Made by a program: the position numbers and the translations under genes. The notes beneath the pieces were generated by a model. The model saw nothing but the letters and a program-made list of their open reading frames with translations. It was not told the origin of the DNA and made no database searches. From Adiantum capillus-veneris (taxonomy: Eukaryota > Streptophyta > Polypodiopsida > Polypodiales > Pteridaceae): DNA of 64,000 nt. The stretch's first letter is position 1. Every line of letters starts with the position of its first letter. The DNA lies in contig CM043963.1 of the NCBI GenBank assembly GCA_014529385.2, positions 101,886,912 to 101,950,911 on the forward strand, in the 5' to 3' direction. Below are positions 46,916-57,719 of this stretch, in pieces.

Positions 46916-47272
46916 TTCAAAACCTTAGTTGCCACTCCTCTTAGCCTTTGAAAATTGGCTCTTAAGTATCTACACCCATGGCTCTAAGTGGTTATTTATA
47001 GAGAGTAGAGGAGTAGGTCTAACATAGCAGAGTTGCGAGGGCTAGCTCCTTTCGGACTTCTTATGGCTCAATAATGGTAAAGCTGTAGGAAAGTCTAAAA
47101 AGACTCCATTATTAAGTCCAAAGCTCCTGAGGTGTGCACCATTCTCCACATACTGGGCTCAACAAAACCGATAATAGATCCCAGTTCAACTTACCCTAAT
47201 ATAATTAACAATATCAACCATTTATAGGCTACTTAAGGACCTCTCTCTTAAGCAAAAAAAGAGAAACCAAAT

Positions 47273-47284
47273 GCTTTGATACCA
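47273..47284 (-). other. Primer-binding site of gypsy-2
   Basis: Minus-strand TGGTATCAAAGC, one base from the LTR end at 47286. Confidence 0.9.
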
Positions 47285-47285
47285 A

Positions 47286-48991
47286 TGTAATGGAATTGGC
47301 CTATTTAACTTGAGAGTAGCGGAAATTAATGAGAGTACTTTTGAGAAATGACTTTGTGAGCATAGCGGGTAAACATAATTGAAGATAGAAACATTAACAT
47401 AGCATTTAGTTAACTTGGCATGATCAATACTTTTGCAAGAGAGAGAATTTACAGAACATGATAACAGTTGAGAACCTAATTTATGTGGAGTTGTTCCCCC
47501 CTCCAATAGGCATTTGTATTATGATTTCTCCCATTAAGAGAGACTTGTTACAATACAATCTTTGTGTTCCTTCTAACCTAGGTGATGCAATGAATATGGA
47601 AAGCTTCATGCATCACAAGCATAACATAAAATTGAAGAATGCTTTAACTATCCCAAGCCTCAGTCCCAAGACCTCAAACACCTTCGAAGGTGGAGAGAGC
47701 TAGCAGGGAATGAGGGTAGGGAAGAGGAAGAAGAAACATAGGAGAAAGAATTAGTTCCTCACTTATCATAACTCTTGTTTCTAGCATACATAATAGCATA
47801 GTAATGAAGAAGAAGGAGATGGCAAGCTTACGCATTGAAGCATGGCTTTTGGTTGGATTTGCAGTCCATACCCAAGAGTGTTGGTGTTCTCAACCTCTAC
47901 TTGCTTGGAGAAGGAGAGGGAGCTCTTGCACTTTGCATAGCACACAATGAGAGTGTTTGTGAGTGTGTGTGGGTGAGTATACCCCCTAAGAAACCCCCTA
48001 GCTTGCTTGGGTCCCCCCCTTGTAGGTCATGCTTGAAGCTCATTGGATCCCTCCAGGCCTAGCCAATCACAAGCAGGAGGCATTACAAGCAACAAGGGTA
48101 GCCTTGGGACAAGTGTCCCCCTTTACCCTTTGAGAGAGAGGACTTGATAAATAAAAATAAATTAATTAAATATCCTAAATTATCATTGGACCCCTGGGTG
48201 GCCAACCAATAGGCTTCAGGCACACCATGAGGGCAACATGAGGAGGAACTTGACAAGTGTCCCTTCTGATTTCTTTGTACCATGAATGCCTTGTGTGAGT
48301 GTGTGGGTGTTCTCTCTCATCCCCCCTCATGTAGCACTCATCCCTCCTTGTAGGGATTGAATATTTGACTTTTTGACACCTCTAGCCCCTCATGCATAGG
48401 CCCAGTTCCCACCACAAGCTTGGCCCTTAAGCACTATAAGCTCGGGCTAGGTTCTCACCTCAAGTGCAACCCTAGCATCTTAAGCATGTCAAGCACCTCA
48501 AGCATCTCAATCATCAAGGACCTTAAGCACCTCAATCATCAAGCACCTCAGTCATCAAGCATGACATGGAGGACTAGCACCTCGAGCTGGGTCGGATTCC
48601 CACCTCAAGATCAGCCCTAGCTTACCTAAGGTCAAAGGACTTCTACACACATTATTTGAGGTCTTCAATGAAGTTAACCCTAAGGTATTATGCTCCATTG
48701 GTTAGCCTTGCTCTTTGATACACCATCTCTCATTTGGGCCCCTTTACCATTTGTCCCGTGTGAGATAGATCTATAAGCACATACCATATCTGCTCCATTG
48801 GTTAGCCTTGCTCTTTGATAGAACGTCGCTCATTTGGGCCCCTTTACCATTGGCCCCGTGTTGAGATAGATCAATAAGCACATGTCCATATCTTAACACT
48901 TGTTCCCATTTATTCTCCCACATTAAGTGATCAGTTTAATATGAGAAAATCATTTAGCTTGGTTAGATATTAGATATTAGATTTTATGACA
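47286..48991 (-). repeat. 5' LTR of gypsy-2
   Basis: 1706 bp, minus strand TGTCATAAAATC to CAATTCCATTACA. By eye it is closely similar to the 3' LTR, with scattered substitutions and small indels. It carries the same internal duplication (units at 48700 and 48800), so the duplication predates insertion. Confidence 0.9.
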
Positions 48992-49538
48992 CACGACATC
49001 TTCCTGCAAAATGAAAAATTAACCATAAGATAAATCTTCAAATAACGTATACATATTTGACAAATTAAACCCTTTTCGATCCTATCCGCCACAACAGTTC
49101 CATCCTTGGTCTTGTACACCTTGCTAAGATCATGCTCGTGTGATCCCCAAGGTGTACAAGGTGTGCCAATTGCTGAAATGTCTACTAAAGAGAGTGGTGG
49201 ATGCTTTCAATATGGTGTGGATGCATTGGTAGAACCGCAACCACAACAACCACCACTTTCAGAATGATGCCTACCTTGTCTCAAAGAAGAACCAGTCATC
49301 AGTGTAGGGGGCACACTCAACTGAGGTGTAGGTTGGTCGGTATAGGGGACACACTAGTCCTAGACATAGGGATGGTTGTATTAGGTCTAGATGAACCAGC
49401 TCCCCAAAGTTTTTGTGCATAAGCAACCTGCTCTAGTGTGAACTATGACAAAAAGGAGCCCATTTGCTCGGGTGACATGCCGACTGAAGTGACAGAAAAA
49501 CTAAAACTAGGAGAGCATGTATCATCGTCATTGGCCAT
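48992..49538 (-). pseudogene. Left CACTA fragment, 5' part (Ptta/En-Spm type gene)
   Basis: On the minus strand a frame starts MANDDDTCSPSFSFSVTSVG at 49538, reads on through a stop to FTLEQVAYAQKLWGAG, and ends an exon with GSHEHDLSKVYKTKDGTVVA then DRIEKG (to 49071). A short intron (49070-49004, ending TTTTGCAG) precedes EDVVK (49003-48992), which continues at 39999 after gypsy-2. The HEHDL...KDGTVV...TRQEEK arrangement resembles the plant transposase family Transposase_24 (Ptta/En/Spm). Several stops make it a pseudogene. Confidence 0.6.
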
Positions 49539-50439
49539 GGCTATAGATACAAAAACAACATATATACAATACGTTAGTTCATAAAAGAAAAGCTTAAGCA
49601 ATGCAAATAACAAAAAAACAAAGCTGCAACACAATTCATTATATTTATCTAGTGTTGTAGACTAATTAAAAGACTTTTACAAAAAAGCTCCTAGAAAAAA
49701 TCAGTAGTCAATCTCTCATCTTCTATGAGAGGTGTACAAGAGCAGGGATGGGGCTGTGGTGGTAGATAGGGTCGGAAAGGCCAACGACAGAGGATTTGAC
49801 AGCTCTGTATGATTTAGTTTGGTCACTCTGTGATGGAGATTTGGGATAACCTTGATCTTGAGAGAAAGAATTACATCATCGAGGCCATTCAGAGAAAGTA
49901 CATGCCGGCAGAGGGGTCGATCAAGTCTCGAACAACTGGATTTTGAGCGTGGCAAAGTCCACAATGTCACACCGTCGGTCAGAGGCGAGAGACAGGTACA
50001 TACATTGACGGCAGTCCCAAGCCGGCATGGTTGGATGCAGAGGAGTAGACGAGGATTGCACGAGAGACACAAGACAATCCTGATAGATTTCAGCAGCAGA
50101 GAGATGCAGCCAGAGCACGTTTGGAGTCTACTGGAGCATCACATCTTAGGAGTGGAGGCTACGATACGCTTCGACATAAGTTTGTAAGTATTATACGTAT
50201 CTTTAAATTATTGATAATATATATGTTATTTGAAGATTTCTCTAATGATTAAACCATAATTTTGCAGGAAGTTGCCGTGAAGCACCTTCTGACACGCCAA
50301 GAGGAGAAGTATGGGTACAAGCATGGACTTGTGGCCCTTTTGACCCAGCTACAGGAGGAGGGAGAGGACGTCAATTGGGAGGCATTACCATGAGGGTCTT
50401 CTCACTCAGTGATTGTTTGCATATGTACAATTTTGTAGT

Positions 50440-50870
50440 GCTTATGTTTATGGTTTATGGTTATGTTTATGGTATGGCATAGATGTTATGGTTAAGGTTT
50501 GACATTCAACTTAAGATTATGGTTTTTCTATGATGGTATGGCAATCATGTTATGGTTATGGTTATGATTATGGTTATGGTTATGTTTATGGTTATGGTTA
50601 TGGTTATGGTTATGGTTATGGTTATGGTTATGGTTATTGTTATTGTTATTGTTTTGGATATGGTTATGATTGTGCAATGATGGTATGGCAATCAGGTGAT
50701 GGTTATGGTTTTGCTATGATAGTATAGCAATCATGTGATGGTTATGGTTATGGTTATGGTTATGGTTGTGCAATGATGGTATGGCTGTTACGGTTATGGT
50801 ATGACAAGCAAGTTATGGTAATGGTTATGGTATGGCAAACAGGTTATGTTTTTAGTTTTACAATTTTCGA
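50440..50870 (+). repeat. (TTATGG)n hexamer array, right copy
   Basis: The purest stretch is at 50545-50640 (TTATGG repeated more than a dozen times, drifting to TTATTG), with ATGGTATGGCAATCA spacers on either side. It lies between the last transposase exon and the CACTA end, so it is part of the element's subterminal region. Confidence 0.9.
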
Positions 50871-51295
50871 CTCATGTTTTAATTATGTTAATAGGTTATG
50901 TTATTTTTACAATTTTGCTAATTGCCATACAATCGCTTTTTAGCGTCGGCTTGTAGGTGGAGTGCAGTTGCTTGTGCACTCTTCCTTTGGGCAAAGAGGG
51001 ATGTTTTCTTTTGCTGCAGTACATGCATCATTAGTTCCCAGTCCTCTCTGTCCAAAAAAAATTTGTAGGTTTGGTCCTTGGTACAGGCAACGATATCAGC
51101 ATCAGAATATACTATACAAATACCGGTGTTTATTACGTTGTCTATTCCGACACGATTGAAGGTTTATTCTGATGTATCCTATACCGATGGTCATACCGAT
51201 GCTACGATACCGGCGTCTCTTTCAAGGCCTATTTCAACGCTTTTTAGTTTAAAAAGTAACTTTATTCCGTCGATACCTGCACCGATTTCTGTGCG

Positions 51296-51308
51296 ACGTC
51301 TTGTAGTG
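51296..51308 (-). repeat. CACTA terminal inverted repeat
   Basis: Minus strand CACTACAAGACGT begins at 51308; En/Spm-type elements characteristically start CACTACAAGA. The identity rests on the motif and on the neighbouring transposase exon. Confidence 0.65.
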
Positions 51309-51356
51309 CATTTCTCACCCATATAGCCCAAAGACATATAAACTCTTGTTTGTACA

Positions 51357-51700
51357 TGTAGTAGTCATCTAATTATTTTTGCTTGTGAGAAATGATGTCT
51401 TGCCATAGCTTTTGAGTGTTTTGGGGGTCAAAGAAGTATCGCTTGAAATGATGATCAACTTCCTTATAGTTTCCCTTAACCTCCTGAGATAGGGAGTCAA
51501 ACCAAGTGCTAGCATCCTTCCTCAAAACTACCTCAAATATTCATAAGAATTTCTCATCTCCTATCACTCTTTTTATGTGGCAAGACATTTTGAAATTTGC
51601 TAGAACTAGCTCAGCATCCTCGCCAGACTCTCCAAAGAAGAGGGGATATCTTGACATTTGGCATTGGGCTAGCCTCCATTGAATCAATTTCAAAGTGACA
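51357..51700 (-). pseudogene. gag fragment of element G (gypsy-type, minus strand)
   Basis: Minus strand reads SRYPLFFGESGEDAELVLAN, FKMSCHIKRVIGDEKFL, a stop, IFEVVLRKDASTWFDSLSQE, VKGNYKEVDHHFKRYF and NTQKLWQDIISHKQK, a recognisable Retrotrans_gag core. It lies 600 bp downstream of a candidate PBS in the same orientation. No other gene of this element remains. Confidence 0.75.
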
Positions 51701-52292
51701 TCACTTTTCTTTTTTTTCTTTCTTAAAAAGATTTACACAATAATGTTTTCTAAATTGCAATCTATTCTACAACAAAATTAAAATATGCACATGAAATGAT
51801 ATATGATAGTCAACAAGAGGCAGGATGAAAGGGTTTAGTGACGCAAGCATTTCTCCTGCTCTTTGGGCACCAAACATAAACATCATACATTGTTGAAAAT
51901 GGATCTCTCCACTAATTGCAACGTTTATTCTAATGTGTGGAGTGAAATGAAAGGGAAAAACCTCTATTCTTGGGCCATTATCCATGGTCTATGCATGACC
52001 TAATGCTTAAAACAAAACAAAAACATAGACGTCCAAACTAATTTTGTACCTAATGAGAGGCAAAATAAAAGGATTTACTACAACGTTTATCTCGGCCAAC
52101 CAAAGAGGGTCCAAAATTCTACAAATTACTTGTTGAAATTTTAATTTATTGCTTACATGATAAGCACCTTTGTGCCTTGCAATGGGAAGAAATGGGTCAT
52201 ACAAGTTGTTGTGATTCATGCAACCTACTTAATTATGCTCAAATCTAAGCATTCATGCAATATGCAACAACAGCAGACACCAAGCCCTTTCC
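51701..52292 (-). other. Leader of element G
   Basis: Between PBS and gag, without recognisable coding sequence. It holds two similar blocks (TGGACCC/TTTGGGCACC, AGAGGCAGGATGAAAGGGTTTA near 51815 and AGAGGCAAAATAAAAGGATTTA near 52057), suggesting an internal duplication of about 240 bp. Confidence 0.5.
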
Positions 52293-52309
52293 AGTGGGGG
52301 CACCAAAAT
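52293..52309 (-). other. Candidate primer-binding site of element G
   Basis: Minus-strand TTTTGGTGCCCCCACTG follows the LTR end. TGGTGCC... primers (other tRNAs) are known in plant gypsy elements; the match to a particular tRNA was not checked. Confidence 0.5.
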
Positions 52310-53232
52310 TGAGGTAGTCCGGGGCGAGCAACAAGAGAGGTGACCTCTAAACACCCCTCAAGGCTCACATGCTGCTCAATTGGGGATGGGGCAATTGCAA
52401 GCAAGAAAAAGCAACATCAAACACACAACCAAACAAGTGAAGGGACACCACCTAGTTATGGTATGCACCTATGACGAAAGAGAGATTTTATCACAACCAA
52501 GAAGATGTGCAATAAAACACACACAAGCAATATCACACCAAGATACACACCAAATGGAGCAGAGAGAGCTAGAACAAAGGGAAGAGATAGAGTAATGGAA
52601 CTTGCATAATACCTTGTTCGTGACTTTCAAATCGAGATGATTCGTTATCATGCTATCGTAGAGCTTGTACAAAACTAACTCAATGCTTAAACATTGCTAA
52701 AACACACACACATACTATCTTAAGGTGTGGAAGACCTCTCAACACAATACCCTCTTACAATGGACACAAAATTGACAATAAAAACACACTAGAATACTTT
52801 CTCAAAAAAGCTCAAATGATAGAGACTTAAAATACACAAGTCACCTTGAATTCACCAAACCATATTGCACAAGTGAAAGGATGAAGATTTGAATGTTGAA
52901 TCACGTCTTTGATGCAGCAAACCTCAATTTATTGATGATGGAGTAACACATACAATATTGGTTTTGAAATTTTGAACTCATACTCGCTCACTTGCAATGT
53001 GTAGCTTGAAAGCTTCTCTTACACCAAGAGTGAAACTCACAAAGTGGTTCCTATGCCTAAGTCTCTCCTCACGCATAGAGTGTTGGGGAGCTATGTGAGA
53101 TATTGGAGATTAGAGATCCAAGCTAAGAGCTTAGGGAAGATTTACAAGAAGGAGAGGGGTCTATTTATAGGTTGAAGACCCTCATTAAAATTATTGGTAA
53201 GCCTATTTTACAAGCTAACAAATCAAGATTAT

Positions 53233-53420
53233 GAATTTTTTTTAATATCAAAACATTGTGGGCCTTCTTTGTCTGCTTGAGTCATGGATGTGGGCTCAAG
53301 AGAAAGGCATTATTGATGGTAGATAGGATTTTTTTTTAATATCAAAACATTGCGGGCCTTCTTTGTCTGCTTGAGTCATGGATGTGGGCTCAAGAGAAAG
53401 GCATTATTGATGGTAGATAG
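53233..53420 (+). repeat. 94-bp tandem duplication in the U3 of LTR G
   Basis: TTTTTTTTAATATCAAAACA to GATGGTAGATAGGAT occurs twice with almost no differences (one visible GTGGGCC/GCGGGCC change), so it is recent. It lies upstream of the TATA box. Confidence 0.9.
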
Positions 53421-53444
53421 GATGAAACTAGAGAGTTAAGAAAG

Positions 53445-53446
<2 letters not shown>

Positions 53447-53487
<41 letters not shown>
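53447..53487 (+). repeat. (GA)n microsatellite in U3 of LTR G
   Basis: A 41-bp GA array directly after the tandem duplication. Nearby are a CTT array (53711-53738) and a GT array (54038-54061). Confidence 0.9.
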
Positions 53488-53491
<4 letters not shown>

Positions 53492-53500
53492 CCATGTACA

Positions 53501-54030
53501 TGTCTTGAGGTGAGGTGTCTTTTGTGGTAACCTCAATGGATATTTTGTGTTAGTATGTTAGTGGTTAGTGTTAATAATCACTAAAAAGTTAATGATATAT
53601 TTACAATGGGTAGAATGAGTTGGATGGTTGAACAAAGTGAGAGAATCCTTATGATGGTGAAGCTTTGAGAAGTTTTGAACTTACTTGTGTCGGTTCTCAG
53701 AAACAACTACCGATCCTCTTCTTCTTCTTCTTCTTCTTCTCTTCTTACGTCGTTGTCGCAAAGGTTGAACACCATGATGACAGTGACAATGTTGGTTGAT
53801 GAGAATCCCTTAGTTTGAAGATATTAATCAAGGTTTTACATGTTGAATTTTATGTGTATAGAGAAGAGGTAAAAGGAATTGTGATTTAGAGGTAATAGAG
53901 AGAGGCATAGAGATGGTGTGTGTACTTGAGAGTTCATATGAGAGCTATGAAAGTGAGAGGGGAGGGTAATGGTTAAGAGGGTGAGAGAAACCATGAAAGG
54001 TGCATTTTTGAGTGAAGTATGGAGAGGAAT

Positions 54031-54062
<32 letters not shown>

Positions 54063-57000
54063 TCCCCTCTTTGTATGAGAGAATGATCTAGTAGATTCTT
54101 GAGGATTTGAAAATATGCATGGATTAATACTATTCTCGAATATGATATATAGATATCATGAGAAAAAACAAGTTAGTATATAAACAACTCATGGAATTAG
54201 GAATAGTGTCAGTTTTATATAAATATAAAATGAAAAAAAAGGGAATCACATTTGTTTTTATTGATTTAAAAATATGTACGAGAAGTAAAGAAGAATGCAT
54301 GTAGGGTATATGGTAATTTAGTAAAATGGAATGACTAGGTGAAATGTGTTTTTGTGATTTTTCTCGGAGTGGGTTCACACCAAGATTTACAGAGGCTTGC
54401 ATGAAAATATATATTTATATAATAGAGAGTAAGTACAATGTAAGAAAATTATGGTAACGATAAGTCAATGTACATAACATACTTAGGTAAGTAACGCACA
54501 CCTAGGTAAAAATATCTAAATAAATACATAAATAATTATGAAAAATCCCAATTTTTAGGCCCTATATACCACGAAATTTGTACACACAAATGGGCCGTAA
54601 TATACTTTTGTTCTTGTTTTTATTTGTTTATTTGGCTCAACTAGCCCAATGACTAGCTAGCTGAGGGTTTAAGGAGATATGAGGAAAGTCCCCAAACTCA
54701 CACACGCCTATGTACAATGAAAGGGTGAGGATAGCCATAGTGGTTGAGTGATTTTGATAGGGTGAGGTAGCTCACTATGGCAATTCCAAATAGCCAAAAC
54801 ACGGATATTAGTAGCATGAAGATATGTTGCAGAGATTTGAAAGAAGACTTTACTTTCACATGCAACATGACCAAGGTAGAGTTTGGGACAAGTAGTGAGA
54901 GGAATATAAGGTAAAGACGAAGAGATTCAAAGTACAAGATCAATCCACTTTGCCAAGCGAGTAAAGATGGTGCAAGATGCACAGGGAGCCATTGGTGGTA
55001 GCTCGGATGCTAGCGGCATGGGAATGATCATGCACACAACACTGAATGCTAAGTGTACGTATTTGATTGGAATTCCACAAGCCGTACTAGAAGGTGTCAA
55101 AATTTGATTAGGTTTATTTGGTGTTTGCAGCTTATACACCATTAAGAAAAATTCTTTCTTTCCAAGACACATCAATACTACTGGCAAATGCTACAAGGGA
55201 AGGAAAAAATCAAAGTTTGATATCAAAGTTTCCAGACAAAGCAGGGTAGGCGAACATTGCATCCCTCAATTGTCAGATGCATTTGTTTCACCACAAAGTC
55301 CCCATAGATCACTTTCTTTCCATACTATAATGGAGGGTCTCTGGGAGATTTGATGTGTTGAGTGCCCTTTTCACAAGGCTCGTTTCAACACTAATAATTA
55401 CTTTTGGCATGTGCAAAGTAGTGTGTATATGCATGGATGTGTGTATATTAAAATGAATCTATACATTTGAGTTTTGAATATGATGGGCCATGTGCCCATT
55501 GTAAATAGTCATGTTTACGTGTCAGTAGTCATACACATGTACATACTTGGACAGGGTATTGGAACCTTAGATGTGGTGCCAAGTGGTTTCTTTTGTCTCT
55601 AGGGTATATTCTTAAGCTTTCTAGAATGCAATTAATGCAATGGGAAGTGTGGATATGCTCATTTCACCCCAAAATATTAGGGGAATTTTGGACTCTCAAA
55701 TGGACCCTATAAGGACTTTGACTTTCCCCCTCTTGTCCAAAATGGGCACAGGGTAAAATTTTTATAAATGAAATGATCAATACTTGTCGAACCTTTTGGA
55801 TTTATAATATACTCATCAAGATCTATCCATTGATATATACCATGCCATCAGATTCTTTATATTCTAGAAGATTCTAATTTTTTATGTGACAACTTCTTCT
55901 TATAAAAGGAATCTCTCCCCACATTTCAACTTCAGTGGGGAGGCCATTCTACAAATCAGCTCCAAATTTGTTAAAATTTGAGGATTTAGCACCTACTTTC
56001 TAATATCTTTTCATTAATGTGTTGGTTGATAGGGTTTTGACAAAGTGTTTATGTACTTCACCAGGTTGCCCACTTTAAATAAGAGAGGCAAAGTTAAACC
56101 TCCTTATAGGAACCCTTTGAGAGTCTAAATTTTCCATAATGCTTTGACACATGTGGTAATTGTCTATTTGTGATGCCTGATATGCAATGATGTTTAAACC
56201 ACCTTAAAAGTGGTCAAGGATCAATTTTACAAAGTTTGGAGACATTTGGAGTTCATTTGGGATTTTTTCCATAAAAAGTGTACCTCATGGGTCAAATTTG
56301 GCCAAAAATGGCCGAAAAAATGGGCCAGAAGTGTGTGAAAGGGCCTACGGCATGGTCTAGTGCAGCCCTGACTAGTCTGCTTCCTGTTTTCAAGGGTGCA
56401 AGGGAGTGAATTAGGTTCCTTTTCTTTGATTTTTCACTTGAAAGAGTCTATGGAGTTTTTGAGATTTCCATGTATATGTGTGTGTGCAAAGAATTGAGGG
56501 ATGTAGGTGCAGCTCTTTGCAAGACAATCTGACCCTGCATCGGTGCCATTGGAGTTGAGGCTACTCTAGAGATACGCCAAAGCTCCACCAAAGAGTCCAA
56601 CGGAATGGAGTTTGGTGAAGCTTTTGAAATGGTTTGAGAGAGGTCTTTTTGTGGGTGTATTTTTTGGGTTTTTGATAATCCTTTTCCTGTCTTTTGGTGT
56701 CCATCAACTGCAATTCTAGGCCTTGACCAACTCAACTCACTATGCAGCTGCAGATAGGCAAGGACTTGTAGTTTGAATTGAGTTTGAGGGGAGGATTTTC
56801 ACTGATCCCTTGAGAGGTTGTGTGTGGAGTGAGAAAAGTAATGGAATTATTTTGTGTTATGTTAAGGTGCAAGGGTGTGTGAGTGTGCTCACGATGTCTT
56901 TTGGTCCATCATCTTTTTGTGATCCGGTCCGGGAGTAAAAATTTCAAGTTTTGCACTCAGAATTTGGATTTCAAGGGGTGATGTTTTCACAGTTTGGATG

Positions 57001-57129
57001 TTGAAGGGAGTTTTATAATGTGGTGCCATTCCAAACATCTATTTTCACACGTTGTGAGGATGCAAAGGATTGGCTTGCATCTTATTTGACTTAACATCTT
57101 TATGTCGTGTGGTTCCAAGTGAAGTGCAA
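53501..57129 (+). other. Unassigned DNA, partly LTR-like
   Basis: No coding domain is recognised. A TATA-like CTTATAAAAGG at about 55895-55905 followed by CCCACATTTCAACTTCAG, with a gag fragment downstream at 57130 (+), suggests that 55500-57100 may include an LTR of that element. No PBS or paired LTR could be found. The frame at 54900-55190 (KMVQDAQGAIGGSSDASGMG) is open but unrecognised. Confidence 0.35.
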
Positions 57130-57715
57130 AAACTTACAGGTATCTATTTGGTAGTCAAAGGAAATGCAAGAGATTGGTTTGAGGGCGCGCACATGATGAC
57201 AAAGAAAATTGGGACAGGTTTAAGAGATATTTTTTGAAACGATTCAAAAGGTGATCCCTCACCAAGATACATGGAAATAGGTCACTATTTTGATTATGCA
57301 AGAAGAGTCTATTGCAGAATTTTGATCAAGATTTGATGATGCTTGCAAAGTTCTGAAAGATGCTATGCTGCATGTGAAAGCCATGTCTAAAGAGGAATTT
57401 GATCCTACTTTTACAAATAGCCAAAGAATACAAGTATTCACATGTTTTTTGCAGCTAATCTTTGAGATAAAAGTGCAAGAGAAAGAGCCCAATTCCATGT
57501 CTAAATTATTGAAGATATCGTTACAAAAAGAGAGAAAGCTATCTGTTGCTACATGCATGAAGTACCCTTTGTCTATACCTGGTACGGATAGTGTGGACAA
57601 CCTTTATGTGCATGTAGTCACGATTGCAAATGCTCATGTTGGCAAGGATAATACCTTAGAGACATGTGTAAAGGACCATATGATTCAAGAAAGTGTGAAT
57701 GAAGTATGAAAATCA
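57130..57715 (+). pseudogene. gag fragment (plus strand)
   Basis: YLVVKGNARDWFEGA and DKENWDRFKRYFLKRFKR (about 57150-57250) match the conserved Retrotrans_gag core. Later an open frame to 57709 contains AMSKEEFDPTFTNSQRIQVF. Frames are broken. The fragment stops where the opposite-strand CACTA tnp2 gene begins. Confidence 0.6.
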
Positions 57716-57719
57716 ACTG

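Larger units (their letters stand above)
40000..48991 (-). mobile_element. gypsy-2: nearly complete minus-strand Ty3/gypsy chromovirus
   Basis: Both LTRs (41734-40000 and 48991-47286), PBS, polypurine tract, gag, protease, RT, RNase H, integrase and a chromodomain are present. Flanking pentamers CACGG (39995-39999) and CACGA (48992-48996) form a target duplication with one mismatch. The insertion splits the last exon of the left CACTA gene; joining the flanks restores the sequence seen intact at 50268 onward. Catalytic residues of protease and RT are retained, but several stops and shifts remain, so it is recently dead. Same family as gypsy-1. Confidence 0.9.
49680..51308 (+). mobile_element. 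Right CACTA fragment with terminal inverted repeat
   Basis: On the plus strand a decayed exon (to 50183) ends RDAARARLESTGASHLRSGG and YDTLRHKF|GTAAGT. The intron ends TTTTGCAG at 50267. The last exon (50268-50393) encodes EVAVKHLLTRQEEKYGYKHG, LVALLTQLQEEGEDVNWEAL, a Pro and a stop. The hexamer array follows, then a terminal region with several TACCGATG/TACCGGYG words (51121-51215). The end at 51308 reads, on the minus strand, CACTACAAGACGTCGCAC, a CACTA-type terminus. The 3' flank is CAT. The opposite terminus was not found. Confidence 0.65.
52310..53500 (-). repeat. 5' LTR of element G (outer end not fixed)
   Basis: The inner end (minus ...GACTACCTCA) is set by the PBS. A canonical TATA box (minus CTATAAATAG, 53161-53170) gives the promoter and implies about 850 bp of R/U5. 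U3 extends beyond 53170 and contains the tandem duplication and GA array; its start lies somewhere right of 53500. Confidence 0.55.

Noticed and set aside
50545-50640. TTATGG array as an interstitial telomere
   Set aside because: The plant telomere unit is TTTAGGG (TTAGGG in some lineages). TTATGG differs and occurs in both CACTA copies at the same place, so it belongs to the transposon.
54927-55187. Open frames at 54700-55190 as a gene
   Set aside because: Both strands are open in places without a recognisable motif or splice pattern; neither could be supported.
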